Origin: an uncultured Chloracidobacterium sp.
GTDB taxonomy: Bacteria > Acidobacteriota > Blastocatellia > Pyrinomonadales > Pyrinomonadaceae
Direction of reading: 5' to 3'
DNA: 6,215 bases
Assembly (NCBI GenBank): GCA_937941715.1
Contig: CALDGX010000170.1
Span: 1-6,215, forward strand
A model generated the notes under the pieces. That model was not told the DNA's origin and searched no databases. It saw nothing but the letters and a program-made list of their open reading frames with translations. Positions 5,101-6,215 of the stretch are shown here, one piece after another. Positions within the stretch are counted from its first letter, which is position 1. Each line of letters starts with the position of its first letter. Both the position numbers and the translations under genes were made by a program.

Positions 5101-6215
5101 AGCTCTTTGAGCCCATCGCGAACGCGCTTCCAAACCCCGCAGTGTTGCCCGTTACCGTCACGTTCGGATCGGCCCGAAACGTCACCGGCTGGCCGGCGGC
5201 ACCGCTGTTCGGGTAGACCGTCTCGGCGTAGGTGCCGTGCAGTACGCGGACGTTCTTGCCGGCGGTCGCCAGTGCCGCACCGCGTGAGATGGTGCAGAAG
5301 GGCAATTCGGGTGTAATGCCGCTGTTACTGTCGGAACACGCGGCGTTGGTGTTATCGACGTAGTACGTCTCGTCGTCGATGATCGTGCCGGCCTTGACGC
5401 CGTCACTGATCGCGGCGTTGACCGGCGTATCGATCGTCAGGTCAAATGTCTCGTCAGCTTCGGTAATGTTGTCCTGCGTTATCGCGACCGTAACGGTCGT
5501 CGAGGCGGCTCCGGCATTGATCGTGCCGGTTCCCGACGCGGTGGTGTAGTCCGCACCGGCGATGGCCGTACCGTCGCTCGTCGCATAGTGAAATGTCGAT
5601 GCCAGCTCGCTCGCACCTGATTGCAGCACCGTAAAGCTCATCGTCCCGGCACTCTCCGGGGCTGACGCCACCTGCAGTGAGAGCGTCGGTACGGATTCGT
5701 TATCCGCGATCGTCACGTTTTGCGACGTGACGGTGCCGAGCGTGATCCCGCCCGACGGCGAACTGATCGTCAGTGCCGCCGTCTCGCTGCCTTCATAGAC
5801 GGCGTCGTCCGTGACCGTGAATGTCGCCGAGCCGGTCGTCGCATCGTTGGGGATCGTGATCGTCGTACCGCTCAGCGTATAGTCGCCGGCCGTGATGTTT
5901 GTGCCGGTGACGCCGAGGCTGACCGTCTGGTTGCCGACGACCGGGCTTGACGCCGTGACGGTCGCGGTCACGACGGTTCGGTCGGTTTCGCTCGCGGCCG
6001 CGGGATCGACCGACAGTTGAACGTTATTTAGCGGATTTGGCTTTGCCGTGAGGTCATCGACGCCGAGGGCGTCGTCGGCTCCTGAGGGGTTATAGTCGCT
6101 CCATCTGATCCAGAGCGTGCCGCCGTTGGCGATATTCAGGCCGGTGATCGTACTGCTGATGGCGGTGCGGTTGGCGGCGTTATTGCCGTCGAGAGCGGTT
6201 GCCGGCGATGTGTTG
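2174..6215 (-). CDS. Giant multidomain surface protein: Calx-beta-like repeats, NosD/PbH1-type beta-helix, DUF7933-like domain, carboxypeptidase-regulatory-like C-terminus (5' partial)
   Basis: The frame is open from the right edge (first whole codon 6214-6212) to TGA at 2176-2174, giving 1346 visible residues. The GTG at 5971 is internal, since the homologous domain begins before it. Domains by visible residue: jelly-roll-like fragment 1-60 (LWIRWSDY at 34-41, VDDL at 52-55); Calx-like 1, 65-173; Calx-beta 2, about 177-282, with the acidic DNITEADETF stretch typical of Calx-beta; right-handed beta-helix about 284-640 opening with YYVDNTNAAC and PFCTI; closing segment about 636-718 (GDPLF, SGSPAID, DLDGRPR, DDRGAYE); DUF7933/DUF11-like about 721-839 with a Cys pair 776/800; Calx-like 3, 845-953; Ig-like about 956-1054; 'FPVG...FSDWG' module about 1055-1257; carboxypeptidase-regulatory-like 1260-1346. 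The opening and closing of the beta-helix resemble DUF1565/NosD-like secreted proteins, some of which bind or cleave polysaccharides, but no catalytic residues can be named. A calcium-stabilised extracellular or adhesin role is inferred. Confidence 0.93.
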   Translation of the reverse strand, partial: NTSPATALDGNNAANRTAISSTITGLNIANGGTLWIRWSDYNPSGADDALGVDDLTAKPNPLNNVQLSVDPAAASETDRTVVTATVTASSPVVGNQTVSLGVTGTNITAGDYTLSGTTITIPNDATTGSATFTVTDDAVYEGSETAALTISSPSGGITLGTVTSQNVTIADNESVPTLSLQVASAPESAGTMSFTVLQSGASELASTFHYATSDGTAIAGADYTTASGTGTINAGAASTTVTVAITQDNITEADETFDLTIDTPVNAAISDGVKAGTIIDDETYYVDNTNAACSDSNSGITPELPFCTISRGAALATAGKNVRVLHGTYAETVYPNSGAAGQPVTFRADPNVTVTGNTAGFGSAFAMGSKSYIVIDGFNIDNTAYKGIYADASDHLTIINNRVSRSGVTSPTHPYEQGIYLRGTTYSEISGNTTDHNTCIGIRLVLNSDHNIVSNNVSYANFSVVETDAAGIELTGSSYNTVIHNIVYSNEDSGINVYYHDLGVASSYNLIAGNLSYENGDHGIDTNNSPYNTVVGNTVHGNGTVGINFEGEPATGSHHAVIRNNITANNGYTPPTGSFGGNLRVDAASVAGTVSDHNVFNIGSAPVQIIWNNVNYMTLAAMQAAVPGQEVNGLEGDPLFAAPVAPVLRHDGVPYEGTSAVGDYHLLSGSPAIDSADSDAAGEPATDLDGRPRIDDPMTANTGIGIRTFDDRGAYEYRRPPSIEKTFGAAEIDLGAATSLTIMVTDPHPAEAMTGVGFTDAMPDGLTVPDQTSAECGGTLTVASNVVTLANATIPGGGNCVISLTVTGAGTGVKNNVTSRVTSANFGMGNTAAASVTVVDRRRSVELSAAPLTGYEAAGTAITVTATASDDVNGAQTVALGVSGAGITAGDYTLSTATITIPDHQKVGTAKFYVTDDNDIEGPETAILTISSPSSGIVLGTTTSQNVTIVDNDDILGPVITFTPIANTTSIDPIDVAVNVTDNVGVNAVTIYYSVNGGEYTAVQCGVSFPDVTCTIPGAPAGSAVAYYVAARDTSGNLTTNTSASAPDLYTVGTAYVPAGTYSTVSLGDGSCLAGDIHIDGTLDLGGTVMTEGHVLTLDCSSEITSTGPGGFVAGEITRIFCTTGTYTFPVGPEPVIMTNRPAESPSGMPVSVEITDVVAGSSLTVSTTGTMLPFLDPYNSVTRQWRLTKTGTITANLAFTYKDADVVGAEPTFKVFKYESGVTTEVTPNWIDPTANTAYVTGVSSFSDWGIGLLYPTAAGVSISGRVMTADGRGIVNAIVTLRNRAGETRTVQTGSFGTYAFDGVAAGEDYVISVASRRFRFEPPERLISVADNITDLDLIALPQ
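2177..2437 (-). other. C-terminal carboxypeptidase-regulatory-like module of the minus-strand protein
   Basis: The last 87 residues contain ISGRVMTADGRG, N-A-I-V, a G-S-F-G-T-Y-A-F strand pair, V-A-A-G, Y-V-I-S-V-A-S-R-R and a final N-I-T-D-L-D-L. Compared by eye with the end of the convergent protein they align almost without gaps, sharing GR, NA, the G-x-Y-x-F core, VxAG, VAS-x-R, F-x-P and NIT-x-LDL. At the DNA level the two copies form a diverged inverted pair around the terminator, too different to be a recent duplication. Confidence 0.8.
3356..3682 (-). repeat. Calx-like repeat, copy B (third Calx-type domain)
   Basis: This segment encodes 109 residues that align without a gap to the 109 residues encoded at 5696-6022 in the same protein. 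I count about 68 identities by eye. Shared blocks include ITAGDYTLS, TITIP, LTISSPS and TSQNVTI, and the segment ends in the VDND form usual at the end of Calx-beta-type domains. The acidic stretch TDDNDIEGPET matches the place where Calx-beta domains carry calcium-binding residues; binding here is inferred. It sits between a DUF7933-like and an Ig-like domain. Confidence 0.82.
4061..5368 (-). other. Right-handed beta-helix region with anchor-Q-like closing segment
   Basis: About 436 residues form a typical secreted parallel beta-helix. The opening YYVDNTNAAC...PFCTI with a Cys pair, followed by a V-x-V-x-x-G-T-Y-x-E strand, is the usual first turn of DUF1565/NosD-like proteins. The middle has PbH1 rungs built on G-I-x-x-x-x-S-x-x-N-x-I-x-x-N (bases 4502-4963). 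The end has GDPLF, a conserved S-P-A-I-D, D-L-D-G-R-P-R and DDRGAYE, the same closing logic as in the plus-strand protein. Possible ligands are polysaccharides; this is by analogy only. Confidence 0.8.
4502..4963 (-). repeat. PbH1 rungs with alternating 23- and 29/30-residue spacing
   Basis: Six G-I motifs start each rung, with the glycine codons at 4963, 4894, 4804, 4735, 4648 and 4579 (high ends). The spacings are 23, 30, 23, 29 and 23 residues. The two long rungs carry extra residues at different places: around SVVETDA in the first and YHDLGVAS in the second. The N-x-I/V-x-x-N positions between them fit an asparagine ladder. The repeat is at protein level, as nucleotide identity between rungs is low. 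Confidence 0.75.
5369..5686 (-). other. Canonical Calx-beta domain (second Calx-type domain)
   Basis: About 106 residues read as a standard Calx-beta: ATSDGTA, G-A-D-Y, an acidic D-N-x-x-E-A-D-E-T-F strand, then I-x-x-P and a closing GTIIDDE. These acidic residues bind calcium in characterised Calx-beta domains. It is clearly different in sequence from the two flanking-type Calx-like copies, so it was not produced by the same internal duplication. It leads directly into the beta-helix. Confidence 0.82.
5696..6022 (-). repeat. Calx-like repeat, copy A (first Calx-type domain)
   Basis: This is the partner of the segment at 3356-3682: 109 residues, no gap, about 68 identical by eye. It begins VQLSVDP and ends VTIADNE, and carries the acidic stretch TDDAVYEGSET. 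Because the homology starts about 17 residues before the GTG at 5971, that codon cannot be the gene start. The two copies are separated by about 670 residues of unrelated domains. Confidence 0.82.

Noticed and set aside
4220..5110. 296-codon plus-strand open frame antisense to the beta-helix
   Set aside because: The composition (V/D/R-rich, periodic) mirrors the repeated G-I-x-N codons on the other strand; there is no domain or independent start signal.
5969..5971. GTG at 5971 as the start of the minus-strand gene
   Set aside because: The frame continues to the window edge, the Calx-like homology begins upstream of it, and a jelly-roll-like segment (LWIRWSDY, VDDL) precedes it.
1..6215. Defence, biosynthetic, phage or mobile-element system
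   Set aside because: No nuclease, transposase, integrase, toxin-antitoxin, reverse transcriptase or biosynthetic enzyme signature is visible in any frame; both genes encode structural surface-type proteins.

Overview
The window holds the 3' parts of two very large, convergently transcribed genes. Both encode multidomain, apparently exported, surface-type beta-rich proteins. Their stop codons lie 64 bp apart, and an intrinsic terminator that can serve both directions sits between them. Neither gene start is in the window, so no promoter, ribosome binding site or signal peptide can be seen. No RNA gene, CRISPR array, insertion sequence or attachment site was recognised.

The composition is GC-rich (around 60% by eye) with mostly C- or G-ending codons. 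The domain style is beta-helix segments, Calx-beta-like repeats, DUF11/DUF7933-like segments and a C-terminal carboxypeptidase-regulatory-like domain that ends the protein. This is what I associate with Acidobacteriota, especially Blastocatellia/Pyrinomonadales. Other phyla with large repeat-rich surface proteins, such as Verrucomicrobiota, Planctomycetota or Chloroflexota, are not excluded, and the assignment rests on architecture only.

Layout: 1-2109 (+) encodes 702 visible residues: the tail of a DUF11-like repeat, an Ig-like domain, a CSLREA-type segment, a right-handed beta-helix with six rungs of about 27 residues, a 'choice-of-anchor Q'-like closing segment, a putative Ig domain, and a carboxypeptidase-regulatory-like C-terminus. 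2110-2173 is the intergenic region with the bidirectional terminator at 2128-2165. 2174-6215 (-) encodes 1346 visible residues: a jelly-roll-like N-terminal fragment, two Calx-beta-like domains, a NosD/PbH1-type beta-helix with its own anchor-Q-like closing segment, a DUF7933/DUF11-like domain, a third Calx-like domain that is a close copy of the first, an Ig-like domain, an 'FPVG...FSDWG' module, and again a carboxypeptidase-regulatory-like C-terminus.

The two proteins share a plan: beta-helix, closing segment, beta-sandwich spacers, and a homologous final module of about 85 residues. They are probably related surface or extracellular proteins rather than parts of one enzymatic pathway. The most interesting idea is that the shared C-terminal module is a lineage-specific export or anchoring element. 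I see no sign of a defence, biosynthetic or mobile system.
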